Shown here piece after piece: positions 11,238 through 22,464 of a stretch of DNA of 64,000 nt. The position numbers and the translations under genes are program-made. The DNA comes from Rhyacophila brunnea (lineage: Eukaryota > Arthropoda > Insecta > Trichoptera > Rhyacophilidae), in the NCBI GenBank assembly GCA_022495005.1, contig JAGYXB010001406.1, forward strand, positions 1-64,000, in the 5' to 3' direction. Within the stretch, counting starts at the first letter, position 1. Each line of letters opens with the position of its first letter. The notes under the pieces are model-generated. The model saw nothing but the letters and a program-made list of their open reading frames with translations, ran no database searches and was not told where the DNA came from.

Positions 11238-13253
11238 TTGTGATATACGAAATTTTTCGTTTTGTTGTCAGGTGCGAGAACGAACAAAGCGGATGGTTTG
11301 CCGATACGTGAATATGCTATGTACAATTGACCGTGAGAGAAACATTCATTTTCTAGATTCAGGCCACAAACACTAAAGGATTGTCCTTGTGATTTGTTGA
11401 TCGTCATGGCGAATGGAAGACGAATCGGAAATTGAATTCGTTTAAACTCGAATGGCATATCGATTGGGATCATCGGAATTCTCGGAATGAGAACTTCCTC
11501 ACCTTTGAACATTCCTTTGATTATTGTCGCGTGAAAAACATTGCCCATGAGATTTCTCACCACCAAACGCGTTCCGTTACATAGTTTTGGTTGGTTCAGA
11601 TTTCAAAGCATGATGACTACCGAGCCAACCTTCAGTTGTAAATTGTGCGGTGGCAAGCCAGGCAGATCCAATGAGTTTAAAAATTCAGTTGGATAGTTGG
11701 TTGCTTCGTCTTCGTTTGTTATACAGTCGATAGATTTGAAGGAATGCAGTGGACCAACGATTTGATTTTGACTTGTGAAGTTTAAGTGATCCACATCTTT
11801 GTTCTTTGCCGCAAGAATTGCTTGTTCACTCAACCAATTGTGATTTTTGTGGTATGGAATGATGTTCGGGAACACTTTGTTGATGAGGTCGTCCTTTGTT
11901 GAGACAAAATTGCAAAAATTCAGCGGAAACGAAATCAATCCGTTCGATTCGTCGACAGGAACACGGCCGTTACTGATAATCAGCAATTGCTTGGAGAAAT
12001 CTTCGGCAAATGGATCGTTTAGTAATGCAACTCGCATGTTTGTCGTCAGCTGAGGTTTCTTCACTTAGCGCCACAGAGTCGATTATTTGAAGCAAACGTT
12101 TATTTCATTGGCAGCGGTCGATCTTGGAATGACTGGTAGTGTTTGGCGGAAATCGCCAGATAGTAGAATCATTGCGCCTCCAAAACATCTTGAGTCATCG
12201 CGCAGATTTTTCATAGTTTGATTGAGTGCTTCCAATGCGCGTTTGTGCGCCATTGTGCATTCATCCCATGATTTTACTTGCTACCAAAACTTTGGCCATT
12301 GCTGAGTATTTCGCAATGTTGCATGTCGGTTTTTCAGTTGTTTGAAGGTTTAACAGCAATTTCAACGCTGAATGAGCCGTTCGGCATCCTTCTAGCAACG
12401 TGGCCGCTATCCCAGAAGCAACTGCTACAGAAATTTCGGATCTCGCACGAACAGTGGCCAAAATCAATGACATGAGGAATGTCTTCCCAGTTCCACCAGG
12501 CGCATTGAGGAAAAATAAGCCACCGTTTCCATCATCAATTGCCTTCATTAATGTATCCTACACTTCCTTCTGTTGGGGGTTCAACAGTGGTACATTCGTT
12601 CGAACTGATTGGTTCAATGCATCTCGATCATATTCACGTTCACGTTCCAATTCTCGATTGAAAGCGTCGTTCATTCCACGATGTGGCGATGGCATTCCTA
12701 ACTTGAATAACAAACTGCCGCACATGAGGTAACACATGTTTTCGATCAAAAGCAAAGCCTGGTTATGTATCTCCTCATTCACCTCGAGATCGGGATTCCC
12801 TGAACTGACACGAATTCGATGTAAAATGTCTTCTGACATGTTATCCTTGTACTTGTTCCACAGTTCAGGTGGATTCGATGGGAAGCATGTCGAAATAATG
12901 ATAGCAAATAATGTGCGTATCTGACTTGGAGACGCAGAAACAATTGCTTCAGCGATTGTCATGTCCCAATGAGTATCGTTTTCAAGCAAATTGATCTGTT
13001 GACATGCAGCACGAAATGTTGGGCACACTACACCATTGACAGTTCAAAGTGATTCGAATGATGTCGGCCCACGAACATTCACCAGCAACAACCGCAAGTA
13101 GAAACATTCGTCATTCTTCGGATGAACTGTGTAAATGCGACCAAGAGCATCAGTAGAACACACATCCGGATGATTAGGAACCGCATCACCTTGATTCCGA
13201 CGTTGAAATTTCTTTGATGAAGCGTTCCAAGTGTAATAACGTGGCATCTCACA
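11238..13253 (-). pseudogene. Helitron PIF1-type helicase remnant
   Basis: Minus-strand coding remnant of the Helitron SF1 helicase. From N to C: MPRYYTWNASSKKFQRR and following (13241-13044), then NPPELWNKYKDNMSEDIL (13028-12558), then a Walker A motif APGGTGKTFL (near 12490) with ASGIAATLL (12548-12261), then a segment with NMRVALLNDPFAEDFSKQLL (12064-11603), and the C-terminal block PFAMTINKSQGQSF with QLYIAYSRIGKPSALFVLAP (11566-11238). The blocks are in family order but in different frames with short gaps, so at least four frameshifts or stops break the gene. The last codons are displaced to 7709 by the GC-rich element. Confidence 0.85.
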
Positions 13254-13301
13254 CAGTGGCGGCCGGTGACAAGAATATGAGGGAGTGCAAAAAAGACTCA
13301 C

Positions 13302-15389
13302 CTATTTATGCAAGAAGTCCATCCTCCGATCCTTGGATTTTGAAAACACGTCAATAACACGAATATTAAAGTCCGGTATTGACGATATCAATTGTTTTTC
13401 TATACTTAGCATCGCAAGAGCATTTAGCCTGCCTTGAGACATGGTATTTCTCAAAAATGACTTAACCCTCTTTAAAGTTGAGAAACAACGCTCACTTTCC
13501 ACTGAAGTCATCGGAATTGTACAAATTATTTTTAATAGGGTAACCTTCTTAAAAATTACTTCCAGTAAATTATTATTAGTGAAAAGTTGAAGTATCGACA
13601 ATGCTCCATCAGTAACGTAGAAATCTTCTCTACTGTATAAGACTATTAGTTCATTTTTAAGTTTAAATTTGTCAATAATGTCGTATAATGAGGTTACCGT
13701 ATTAAAATCTGTAGTTGGAAAATTTGTATGATAATCCCGGAACTTTTCACTAAAAAACAATTTGGCTATTACTAAATGACCTTTATATTCGAAACGATCT
13801 TTCGCTTGGTTCACTATAATATCGCATACTTCATTGCATATCACAGAATGAGGTAAATCATTGGGACGACGTTTTTTCGATGGTTGAATTTGTGACATAT
13901 GATTATTTTGACGAATACATTGTATAGCACGCGTAAAGTGTTCAATGTCCATATTTATCTCCAACACGTCCTTTGACCTCGATTGAAGTTGTTTAAAAAG
14001 TATATCACAGTTTGGCATAATTTTGGCAAAGAAATCTAACCAATAGTTAAAATTGTCTTCGTTTAAATACCGTAACAACATCCCAGCTTGATTAATGGTA
14101 TCGGCGTCTAAATTTTCAGATTCTAAAATGTGTTCCATGCACTCTTTTAACTGATCGCGATAAGTATGCACAACAGTAACTGTTCTTATATTAAAATTCC
14201 ACCTCGTTGTTGGTGCTGCTGGTATTTTTCTATGAACTATTTCTTTAAAGATATCAGTTCGCTTCGCAGACCTCGAAAAAAAAATTGGAAACGCTCGTAA
14301 ATTAGCAAAAAAGTTTCGGACTATGGTGTTAGCTGAAACACTTCTTTCCATTATCAAATTCAATTGATGTGCATAACAATGTATGAAGTGTGCGTGTGGA
14401 TACGAAGCATTTATCAAAGCCTGTACACCACCTAATCGGCCACTCATCACTCATCACTCATGCGCCGTCATAACTCTGGCCAATTAGTTGTGCTTGTTTA
14501 ATGTCGAGAAGTTCTAGTTCTTTCAAAATTTCAGATGCAATACCTGCCGCAGTGTGGTTTTTCGGCGTCATAAATTTCCAGAATCGTTCATGTATCTGTC
14601 CGCGTAGTTCATACCTTATGACCAAAACAAGTTGTTCTGTAGTAGATATGTCCGTTGTTTCATCTGCTTGTATAGCTACAAACTTGCTTTGTGATATTTC
14701 ATTTTTAATTTCGTTACGGCACACCTCTAGAATCGAATCTAAAATGTCATTTTGAATCGTTTTTGACGTACCCTTAAAAACACTATTGCTCTCCAAATGC
14801 TGTTTCATGGCTATGTCAATTTCCGAGACAAAGTCAATAAGCCCTCGGTCAACACCTGGATTATTTGAATCTACAGATTCATCATGTCCTCTAAGAGCTA
14901 ATTCAAATGCACCACAGAACTTCACGCAGTCAATCAATCTGGATAAAATATAACGATTTTTGTCAACACGTTCGTTAAATTGTTTCACAGATAAACGGTA
15001 CCCTGCATCCAATTGTGAACGTATATCTATTTCTCTCAAGACTGCAAGTTGCATTTCATTTAAAATATGTTTTTCTGAACCACTGTGTTTTTTGATTTTT
15101 ACTGACAGGTGGACCAAGTCTTGAATCCATGGACCGTCCAGTTAACATCTCCGCCGAACAACAGACACGGAAAACAAAATAGGGTATTAAGAATATTACA
15201 TCCGCAAAGCCATTGTGTTTTTGAGTACATTTGCACATTAAATTTCCGATTAACAATCTTCGTTTTCACTGTACACTTTTGAATTAAATTTATACATGGC
15301 AAAGGACGGCCTGCCGCTTTAATATCAATTCGTTTGGAAAAATCGTGACGATTGTCCTTAATATATGCAACTGAATACACGGTACTCAT
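13302..15389 (-). pseudogene. hAT transposase (ZMYM1-like), two frame breaks
   Basis: Three consecutive frames together give a nearly full-length zinc-finger-MYM-type hAT transposase of about 690 residues. 15389-15099 holds the TTF-type zinc-finger region (WLCGC..., LFCFPCLLF). 15117-14458 holds the first catalytic block (KFVAIQADETTDIS) and ends at GQSYDGA. 14450-13302 continues with the next block (GGVQALI, HFIHCYAHQLNL) and ends with the dimerisation region (TIPMTSVESERCFSTLKRVK). Break one is a frameshift near 15110. Break two is at about 14455, where the 7-bp unit ATGAGTG is present three times in a row, apparently by slippage. The rest of the frame is clean, so the copy was inactivated recently. 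Confidence 0.9.
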
Positions 15390-16115
15390 TGTAAATACTA
15401 TTAAATCTATATTATAAACCCAACTGTCGAACGATCAACCCATAGACTATATCAACCAAACTAACAGTCGTGAATATAATTCTATTTTTGACACAATATG
15501 CATCGACATGAAGTTCGTCATTTCATTATAATAATTAGGCTTCCAACTGTACCTCGACGCGTCGCCTGAGTTATATGTAGGAATATTCATATTGGTTAGT
15601 GAGGTTTGTGTATAAAAGTCCACATGACTAGTTTATGTGTGTGTGCTTTCGACCGGTACACTGTACTTGAAATGAAAAGAATATGAAAAACATCGTTTCC
15701 AACGAAGACTCATGTAGTCTTATAGAACTTTGGTGATTTTGATTCTACAAGCTTCATTTCTTTTGTCGTTGTGGTTGTCCGCTATAAATGTGTGCGTGTA
15801 AAATGTGCGTAAATTCAAGGAACACTTCGAATAATGCTCCTGGCGTGTTACATCGAGGGAATTATTACGTGTGTATTGGTCGCGTCTCATCGATATTGTT
15901 TTTTCGACATTTGTGTGTATAGGTGACTGAGGCGAAGTGTTGAAGCGCTTGCGTTACCATTGTTCGAAAACGCGCGGAATTTAAAATGAGTGGTTTCGCA
16001 TAAGTTTTCGATATCGCATTTTTCTGAATACATGGGGGTTTTATATTATATATTTTTATTTAATCTATGATGGGAGTGCACTGCACACTTTGCTCCTTTA
16101 CTAGAGCCGTCCCTG
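15390..16115. other. Non-coding part of the hAT element
   Basis: Sequence between the transposase start codon side and the right terminal repeat. It is expected to hold the transposase promoter. A ttgtgtataaaagtcc TATA-like patch lies near 15608 on the plus strand. No ORF of note. Confidence 0.4.
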
Positions 16116-16123
16116 ATCTCACA

Positions 16124-16456
16124 GTAGAACAACGTTCGTGCAAACGGATCGCTTTGGCAAATCGAAAAGAAGCTGGTGAATGTTGTCGCTGGAGGTGTTT
16201 CAGTACGTTGAGCAACATTCGATGCGTTGAAATAAACTCGTTGACCATTCTCCAGATGCACCGCCAAATGTACAGCAGTGGAATGACATTCATGAATGGG
16301 GAATGAGAAAATACACCAAATCGCTTCATTGCAGCTCACATATCGATCAACTTGATAGTGCGTGATTTCATCGTTGGTATTGGGAGTTTGAACGCCAAAA
16401 ACCGCCATATTGCTGCCTTTGGTGACATATTTGCAGATGTATTTGATGGACTTCAC
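16124..16456 (-). pseudogene. Helitron polyprotein fragment upstream of helicase
   Basis: Minus-strand frame MKSIKYICKYVTKGSNMA, continuing through VDRYVSCNEAIWCIFSFPIHE and HLAVHLENGQRVYFNASN to QSDPFARTLFYCE. These are conserved blocks of insect Helitron proteins between the nuclease and the helicase. The frame runs straight into the hAT target duplication and continues on the far side at 13253. Upstream of about 16460 the frame is lost and only 5'-end non-coding sequence remains, so the HUH/Rep domain has been deleted. Confidence 0.85.
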
Positions 16457-16864
16457 TGAATTTCAATACTCCACGTTCCATTGCGCCTTGAATGTTTTGG
16501 ATTTTGTTTTTTTGGATTATGTTTATTTTTGTCATTTTCTTACTTTTCCAATGCGCGAGGAAACTTCTTGAGGCCGAGACGAACAAAAAAAAATCATCAA
16601 AATCACTCTCAATCAGTTCTCGAGATATCATCAAAAAAGCCGTTCCATACAAAATGTATGAGAAAAGGAATTTTCTTCATAATTTATTTTTTCCCTGATT
16701 TATCCAATGTTTTAATAGTTATTCTGCTATTCGGGGCGGACACAAATCCAACAAATCAAAGATTATAAAAATCGGTCCAGCCGTTCTTGAGTTATAAATG
16801 GTGTAACTAACACGACTTTGTTTTATATATATAGATGACCAAAATTCTAACAAAACGCTATATT

Positions 16865-18430
16865 CAGTCTTCTTCTTTTGCCATATCCGTCCCTTAACTG
16901 GAGCATATGGACACCACACGGTGCCTCCAAGAATCCCTGTCCCTCGCCAGTATTCTTGCTTCGTTCCAGGTCAAACCAGCATCCCGTAGCTCCGCCGTAT
17001 ACACTCTGTAAATTGTATTTAGCGGCCTTCCAGGTCGCCGGAATCCGGTCGGCTTGAAGAACAGGCAAGCCAGGTTGAAGTTCTCTTCTGGCATCCGCAG
17101 CACGTGGCCGAGCCAGGTCCAACGTCACTTCTTCACTTTCAGCGTGATGAGAGGCAGCTTGGTGCGTTCTCTTAACTCCTTGTTGCTCCTAAAGTCATAC
17201 CACCGCACACCCAGTATTCATCGCAAACATCTGTTTTCGAAGCTCAGTATACGGTTGCTCTGAGCCTTCGTAAGGTGCCATGATTTGCTACCGTAAAGCA
17301 GCACCGTCAGAATGCAAACGTCGAATAAGCGGCATTTGGTTTTGACCGAGTACAATCGTGAGTCCCAGACATTCCGTATCGAGTTGAATGTTGCTCCTGC
17401 CATTTCCATTCGAATAGCGAGCTCTTTCTGCAAAATGCCATCTCCCGTGATGTGTACCCCCCAGGTACTTGAAGCTGTCGACGCTCTCGATGTTTTGTCC
17501 GTCGCTAATCAGAGGGAAATCTGGATCAGGACAGGTGCTATTACACAAGACGTTGGTTTTCTATCATTTGATATATATCACACGGTTTGAAAATCAACGC
17601 GAGAGGAGTTGTTATGCAACCTGTCGATTGTCTCTTGAATGCCCTCGATTGAATTGTCGAATAGGACAGCGTCATCGGCGTATTCCAGGTCGCATAGCTT
17701 AACTGTGCGGGTAACAGGTATGCCTCGGTCGGGTGGTATTGACTTCCGTAGTATGAAGTCAAAAAGAATGATGAAGAGAAACGGTGCAAGGACACAACCC
17801 TGTCTGACTCCGGTCGTGACCCCGAACCATTCCGTGACAGTGTCTCCAATTCTGACACAGCATTCGCTATTCTCATGCAGGCTTTTGATTATGGCAATGA
17901 TCTTGGGAGGGATCCCGTATGCTCCCAGTATCATCCAGAGGGAGGGGCGATGCGGACTGTCGAAAGCCTTCTCATAATCCACAAAGCAGCAAGCCATCGG
18001 ACTGTTTAGCTCATGGCTCTGCTGGAGAAGACATCGAAGGTTGTGGATTTGGTCTGCGCACGTTCGACCAGGTAGAAACCCGGCTTGGTTTTTCGTGAGG
18101 ACGTGCATTATTGGGTCCCTTATTCTCATCAAGAGGATGTTTGCCAAAATCTTTCCCGGAACACTGAGTAGCGTAATGCCTCGGTAATTGTCGCAGCTTA
18201 GAGGGTCACCTTTTTTATGAAGTGTGATGATTTCACCGTTCACCCAGTCCCTTGGACAGCGCTCTTCTTCCCACACCTTTGTCATCAGATGAAACATAGC
18301 GTGCAGGATTGCACTCAGGCTGTACTTGAGGAATTCAGGATGAATCCCGTCTCCCCCCGGTGCCTTTCTGTTCTTAAACCTTTTCACAGCCGATTTTATT
18401 TCGGTGTGCGTGGGCAATCGGAAATGTCAG
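16865..18430 (-). pseudogene. 5'-truncated LINE reverse transcriptase
   Basis: The 18417-17578 frame is a non-LTR reverse transcriptase core: FKNRKAPGGDGIHPEFL (finger), NYRGITLLSVPGKILA, QAGFLPGRTCADQI, CFVDYEKAFDSPHR (first catalytic Asp), GVRQGCVLAPFLF and LEYADDAVLF (the YADD active site). After frame breaks at 17578 and about 17430 it continues with ESVDSFKYLGG, VLLYGSKSWHLTK, WLGHVLRMPE and FRRPGRP, the usual C-terminal part. The element is 5'-truncated at about 18430, 20 bp from the stop codon of the HARBI1-like gene, and its 3' end with GGATATGGCAAAAGAAGAAG abuts the Helitron. RTE-like or related clade; exact clade uncertain. Confidence 0.85.
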
Positions 18431-18448
18431 TTCAGTGGTATGAGTTAA

Positions 18449-21400
18449 TTAATTGTCAGCAAAATAACTATCGACAATTCTTTGTTGAGCAGCATATGCC
18501 TTCCTTATTCTAGTGTCATTCCGAGTCTCAGTATATACAAATTCAGATGGGACAGGGTCATCAACGACTTCTGGATTCGGTATCCTGAAAAAAAAAGAGA
18601 TTTGTTAGCACACGGCAGACTCAGTGTAATGTCACATCTATTTAAGTATTGTTTTCATTTACTTGAAGCTTGAATTAGGTACCTATAACGTAACATCATG
18701 CTATGCAGAATACAACACGCATATATTATTTTTGTTGCCTTCTCTGGTTTGTAGTGCAACGCCCTATCCCCTCGTAGGCATCTAAATTTTGTTTTAAGTA
18801 CACCGTTCAGCCTCTCTACGACATTCCAGGCTGAACAGTGGGCAGCCGTGTAACGAGCCTCAGGTGAGTCTAGCTGGGCACGTAGGATTGGAACGAACAT
18901 ATATTTTTCTACTGCATAGCCCGAATCACCTAAAATGTTTTTTAAATCAATCAATACCAAGAGGAAACAGAGGAATAATGAAAGTGTTAAGAGAGATAAC
19001 AACGTAAGCAGCATCCGACAATCTGTTAATTTGAATATATTTTTGACTGAAAGTTGTAAATGTTTGAAATCAGGATTTTACTAAATTTGAAATGTTATAC
19101 TTATGTACTGTTGTTGTTTCATTAAATATCCTGCTCATAACTATATAAAATTTTGATTCATTTGATGTATACAGAATACGGGTGAATGTAAAACCAAACA
19201 AAAATGTTTGTTACTGTTAGTGGCCAGGTGGCGAAGGGTGGAGGTAGGCTGTCAAGATCCGCCATAAATAGTGCACCCTAAGCTTTGTCAGTTATAAATA
19301 TTTGTTTTTAAAATTCAATTCAACCAAGCCATAATAGATAATAATCAAAAAATACTTGTCTATCTATAGAATATCTAAAATTATTCAATTAAATCATACA
19401 TAACTTTGGATATTTTATAGATAGAACAATATTTTTTATATATTATAGTTTGGTTTAGGCAGGGCTTAATGAATTTAAAAAATGAACCAACAATATGTGT
19501 AATATGTATTCTTAATCCAATGAAAACAAATAAATATGAATGAAAGAGTGTGGACAATTCTGTTGTATCGCCTAAAGTAAACCAAAACTATTATGACTTA
19601 GTTTAGGCAAGATTTGATTGATTTAAAAAAAAATAATAATACATCTGTAAATTGTAGTTTTAGTTAAATAATAACAAATACGTATGACTAACAAAGTTTA
19701 ATGTACACTATTAATGGTGGATCTTAACAGCCTACCTCCACCCTTTGCTACTGGTAGTGCTATAGTGAAGTAAATTTGGACATACCTAACAGCACAAAAT
19801 TCCCAACTGTATTGTTGTGTAAACGTTTCATTTCAACTTTGACCATCGATTGATAAAATATAAATTGGTCATGAACACTGCCAGGAAATCTGGCACTCAC
19901 TGCCAGAATGTTCATGTCCATGTCAGATACCTGCATAAAAATAAATGTCATGTTAAGATATTATTCGTAATGAACGTGAAGGGGTATCAGAAACAACATA
20001 CCTAGTAAAATTAATGATTTATTACCAATTGCACATTTACAGTGAACTTTCCACAGTAATTTATGAATGATTCTGTCTCCAAGTGTGGTGGGAAAATGCG
20101 CACATGAGTGCAGTCAATGCACCCAATGATTCCTGGGAAACCTGCCTTTTCTTGGAATCTGGAATTTAAAAAAAAATTTGTGACAAAATAATATTCCAGT
20201 TAAATTATTATTGAGTAATTTACTCGTGTGTATGCGTTGGTACTCTAGTTACATGTAAAATCGTATAAATTGGTCAGAGGTCATAGGTTGGTAAGTACCT
20301 ACCTTCTTTGGATTCTATCACGAGAGTCAGCGCTGTTTGGAAACATAATGTAAGTACTTCCAAGCACTGATAGTATAGCATCGGATACGTTTCCAATGCA
20401 TCTACTAACTGATGCCTGGCTCATTGCGCAGAAGCAGTCTTGGCCAACGGCTTTTTGGTAGCCGCCCTCTGCGTAAAAACGCAAAGCAGTCAAAACCTAA
20501 AATTCAAGTAAAGGAGACATGTTATTTTAATATCATATTCAAATCCTGTTAATCTTTCATGGTGAATGTTTATAGGTAAAGTATTGTGCCTAGGTGTAGG
20601 TAAAGTGTTACATGTGCAGTTGTCAAACTGGGTAAATCTATCTACCCATGACAATCTTGCCTGTCACAGTGTTGCCATATTTTGACAGTGGAATTATAGT
20701 ACAGCGTTGAGTGACCAATAATTTTCTGCATTTTCAAAAAATTAAACGTGGGGTAATTAACGTCTTGTATTTTTTAGACAAAATATCCATGAAGGGTAAT
20801 TAACGTCTGGTTTTTTTAGACAAAATTCAAATGTTAAGTCAGTGGTTTCCAAACTTTATGTTACTACGCCTCCCTTTAAAAAAAATCTAATCTAGGCGCC
20901 TCCCCCCTTATTCATTAAATAATACAGACACCTTTTTAAATAGTCAACAATGTACCTACTTACGAATACAAAAATGAGAAAAAAAAACAAGGTTTTACTA
21001 CTTATATTACATTATTTTTTGAGGAATGTGCTTCTTTATTAGCACAATCAATTTCATTAGTAGTCGATCCAAATTCATTATCATTCCTTGACAAATGGAT
21101 TCTATCATGGGACCCACATCCTGAAGCGGACCCTCCGGGTCTTTTTTTCTATTAATAAAATAATGTGAAAAGTGCATTAGCAAACTAACCAAGAACTCAG
21201 TAAATAGATTTTTGTTTGCTTTAATATAATCTAGCGTAGAAATCATTTAAAAGTGGAGACATGGCGAACTTTTTTCTTTGTCATTTTGATTTCCTAAGCT
21301 CCAATTTGTTATGAATGCCTTCACTTTGTCGTTTTAAATCAGTGAATGCATTAGTGAATGCAAATAGACAAGTTAAACAACAAAATTATTGTTCCTAAGC

Positions 21401-22226
21401 AAATTTGCCTCAAATTTCAACATTATGATTAATTTGACCCTTTTAATTCATTTTTTACGAGATAGCCATTGCGCTTCACAATAGTACCTATAGAAGTGAG
21501 GGATTATAAAATTAGTTTCCATATTTGCAGACAGGTTTGCAAACAACGTTTTATAGGACTGTTTTTTTGTGTAGGTAGTTTATAACTAGCGGCCGTTTTA
21601 TAAACTATGCATTTGCAAACTGCAAATCTGTGGCTACATTAATTATGTTAAACTTTTCGCGCCTCCTTTTGCAACACTCCGCGCCTCCCAGTTTGGAAAT
21701 CGCTGTGTTAAGTAATTAACGTCACCTTAAACACCGTCTTTTTTAGACATGGGGATTATTTTTTTTTGCTTCTCACGGATTATTTTGGCGTTGTTTTTCT
21801 TCTATTGGCAACTTTTTTTCCGATTTCACAAAATTATAGTATTTTGGGCGTACTATACCTGTTTTATATCGTACATAGTACGCAGACGAAAATTATAGTA
21901 CAAATACTATAATTATAGTACGGTTGGCAACACTGGCCTGTCATAAAGTAGGGTTAGGTATACTAAATTTTAATGTCGATTACCTGAATTTGGACAGGAA
22001 TTCCTTTCGGCATGCCTCTCATCAACACGTGGTCCAATTTGGTCACTATGTCAAACACCATTTCTTTCGACAGTCTGTACAATTGTCGAAAGTACGTCTC
22101 CGTGATATCAAAGGGATCTTCGGTGTCCCGAAGTCTCCTTCGCTCTAAATTCAGCGCGGATATCTCCTCCACATGCCGTCTTCTTACATCGTCAGCGTGC
22201 AAAGCCATCGCGATAATGAACGCCAT
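18449..22226 (-). CDS. HARBI1-like PIF/Harbinger nuclease gene, six exons, intact
   Basis: Exons, 5' to 3' on the minus strand: 22226-21984, 20496-20303, 20158-20026, 19930-19786, 18929-18683, 18584-18449. All junctions are GT-AG and phases agree, giving 365 codons plus stop without any break, close to the usual length of HARBI1 (about 350). Exon 1 (MAFIIAMALHADDVRRRH) supplies the N-terminus and RLSKEMVFDIVTKL. Exon 2 has GYQKAVGQDCFCAMSQASVSR. Exon 3 has GIIGCIDCTHVRI with the first catalytic Asp. Exon 4 has MNILAVSARFPGSVHDQFIF with the second acidic site. Exon 5 has GDSGYAVEKYMFVPI, with the third acidic site, then NVVERLNGVLKTKFRCLRG and ACCILHSMM. The family are DDE-fold nucleases; HARBI1 itself acts in the nucleus with a Myb-like partner. 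Introns carry later insertions. It may be a domesticated gene or a young transposase; no flanking Harbinger terminal repeats were found. Confidence 0.8.
19225..19753. mobile_element. hAT MITE in HARBI1-like intron 4
   Basis: Inverted ends of about 50 bp (CAGGTGGCGAAGGGTGGAGG; other end CAGTAGCAAAGGGTGGAGG read inverted), same family as 46208-46555. The flanks ttagtggc and gtagtgct are a degenerate 8-bp duplication. AT-rich interior without ORF. Confidence 0.75.
20667..21935. mobile_element. hAT-type element, ATTATAGTA family
   Basis: Ends CAGTGTTGCCA and its inverted form TTGGCAACACTG, flanked by perfect 8-bp duplications GCCTGTCA (20659-20666, 21936-21943). Subterminal sequence is rich in ATTATAGTA and its complement. 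It lies in intron 1 of the HARBI1-like gene. No transposase of its own; a second element (20840-21705) is nested inside. Confidence 0.88.
20840..21705. mobile_element. Nested hAT element (CAGTGGTTTCCAAAC ends)
   Basis: Ends CAGTGGTTTCCAAACTT and, inverted, CAGCGATTTCCAAACT, with perfect 8-bp duplications TGTTAAGT (20832-20839 and 21706-21713). The ORF at 21246-21007 on the minus strand (LTEFLVSLLMHFSHYF-like) may be a scrap of transposase but is not diagnostic. Inserted after the host element at 20667-21935. Confidence 0.88.
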
Positions 22227-22361
22227 TGCAGTAGGTAGATATAAGAATATTATGATAAAACAATATTAATTTACTAAGTAGAAGTAGAAGTAGGCGAAGT
22301 AGGCACTCACACGACTCCACTCGATATTTGAATTTGAATTTTGAAAGTTGAAAGCCGCAAA
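22227..22361 (-). promoter_or_regulatory. Probable 5' region of HARBI1-like gene
   Basis: Only 135 bp separate the start codon of the HARBI1-like gene from the large nested element upstream. No clear TATA box is seen. If this gene is transcribed, its promoter or 5' UTR must lie here or inside the element. Confidence 0.3.
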
Positions 22362-22464
22362 CAGTGTTGCCATCTTTTCAAAGTGGAATTATAGTACAGA
22401 CAGGCCTACAAAATTATAGTATTTGGAGAAAAAATATAGTACGCGTTGTTATTGTGTTTAAATG

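Larger units (their letters stand above)
13254..16115 (-). mobile_element. hAT element with exact 8-bp target duplication
   Basis: Terminal repeats CAGTGGCGGC (13254) and, inverted at 16115, CAGGGACGGC. ATCTCACA is present on both sides (13246-13253 and 16116-16123), a perfect 8-bp target duplication as made by hAT transposases. Removing the element and one copy rejoins the Helitron frame at ...TLFYCE|MPRYYTW.... The element is 2862 bp and carries its own transposase on the minus strand. Confidence 0.92.
7390..16835 (-). mobile_element. Internally deleted Helitron with nested insertions
   Basis: On the minus strand the 5' end starts with TC (TCTATATATA) after an A at 16836, followed by the Helitron-type segment ending in AAGTCGTGTTAGTTACACC. 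The 3' end is GGGTCAGCTAG followed by T, with a GGCG...CGCC stem just before it, ending at 7390. The A|TC...CTAG|T arrangement is the Helitron signature. Coding remnants of the Rep/helicase polyprotein lie at 16456-16116, 13253-13044, 13028-12558, 12548-12261, 12064-11603 and 11566-11238. The N-terminal part with the HUH nuclease is absent, so this copy cannot move by itself. After removing the two nested elements only about 3 kb is Helitron sequence. Confidence 0.85.
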
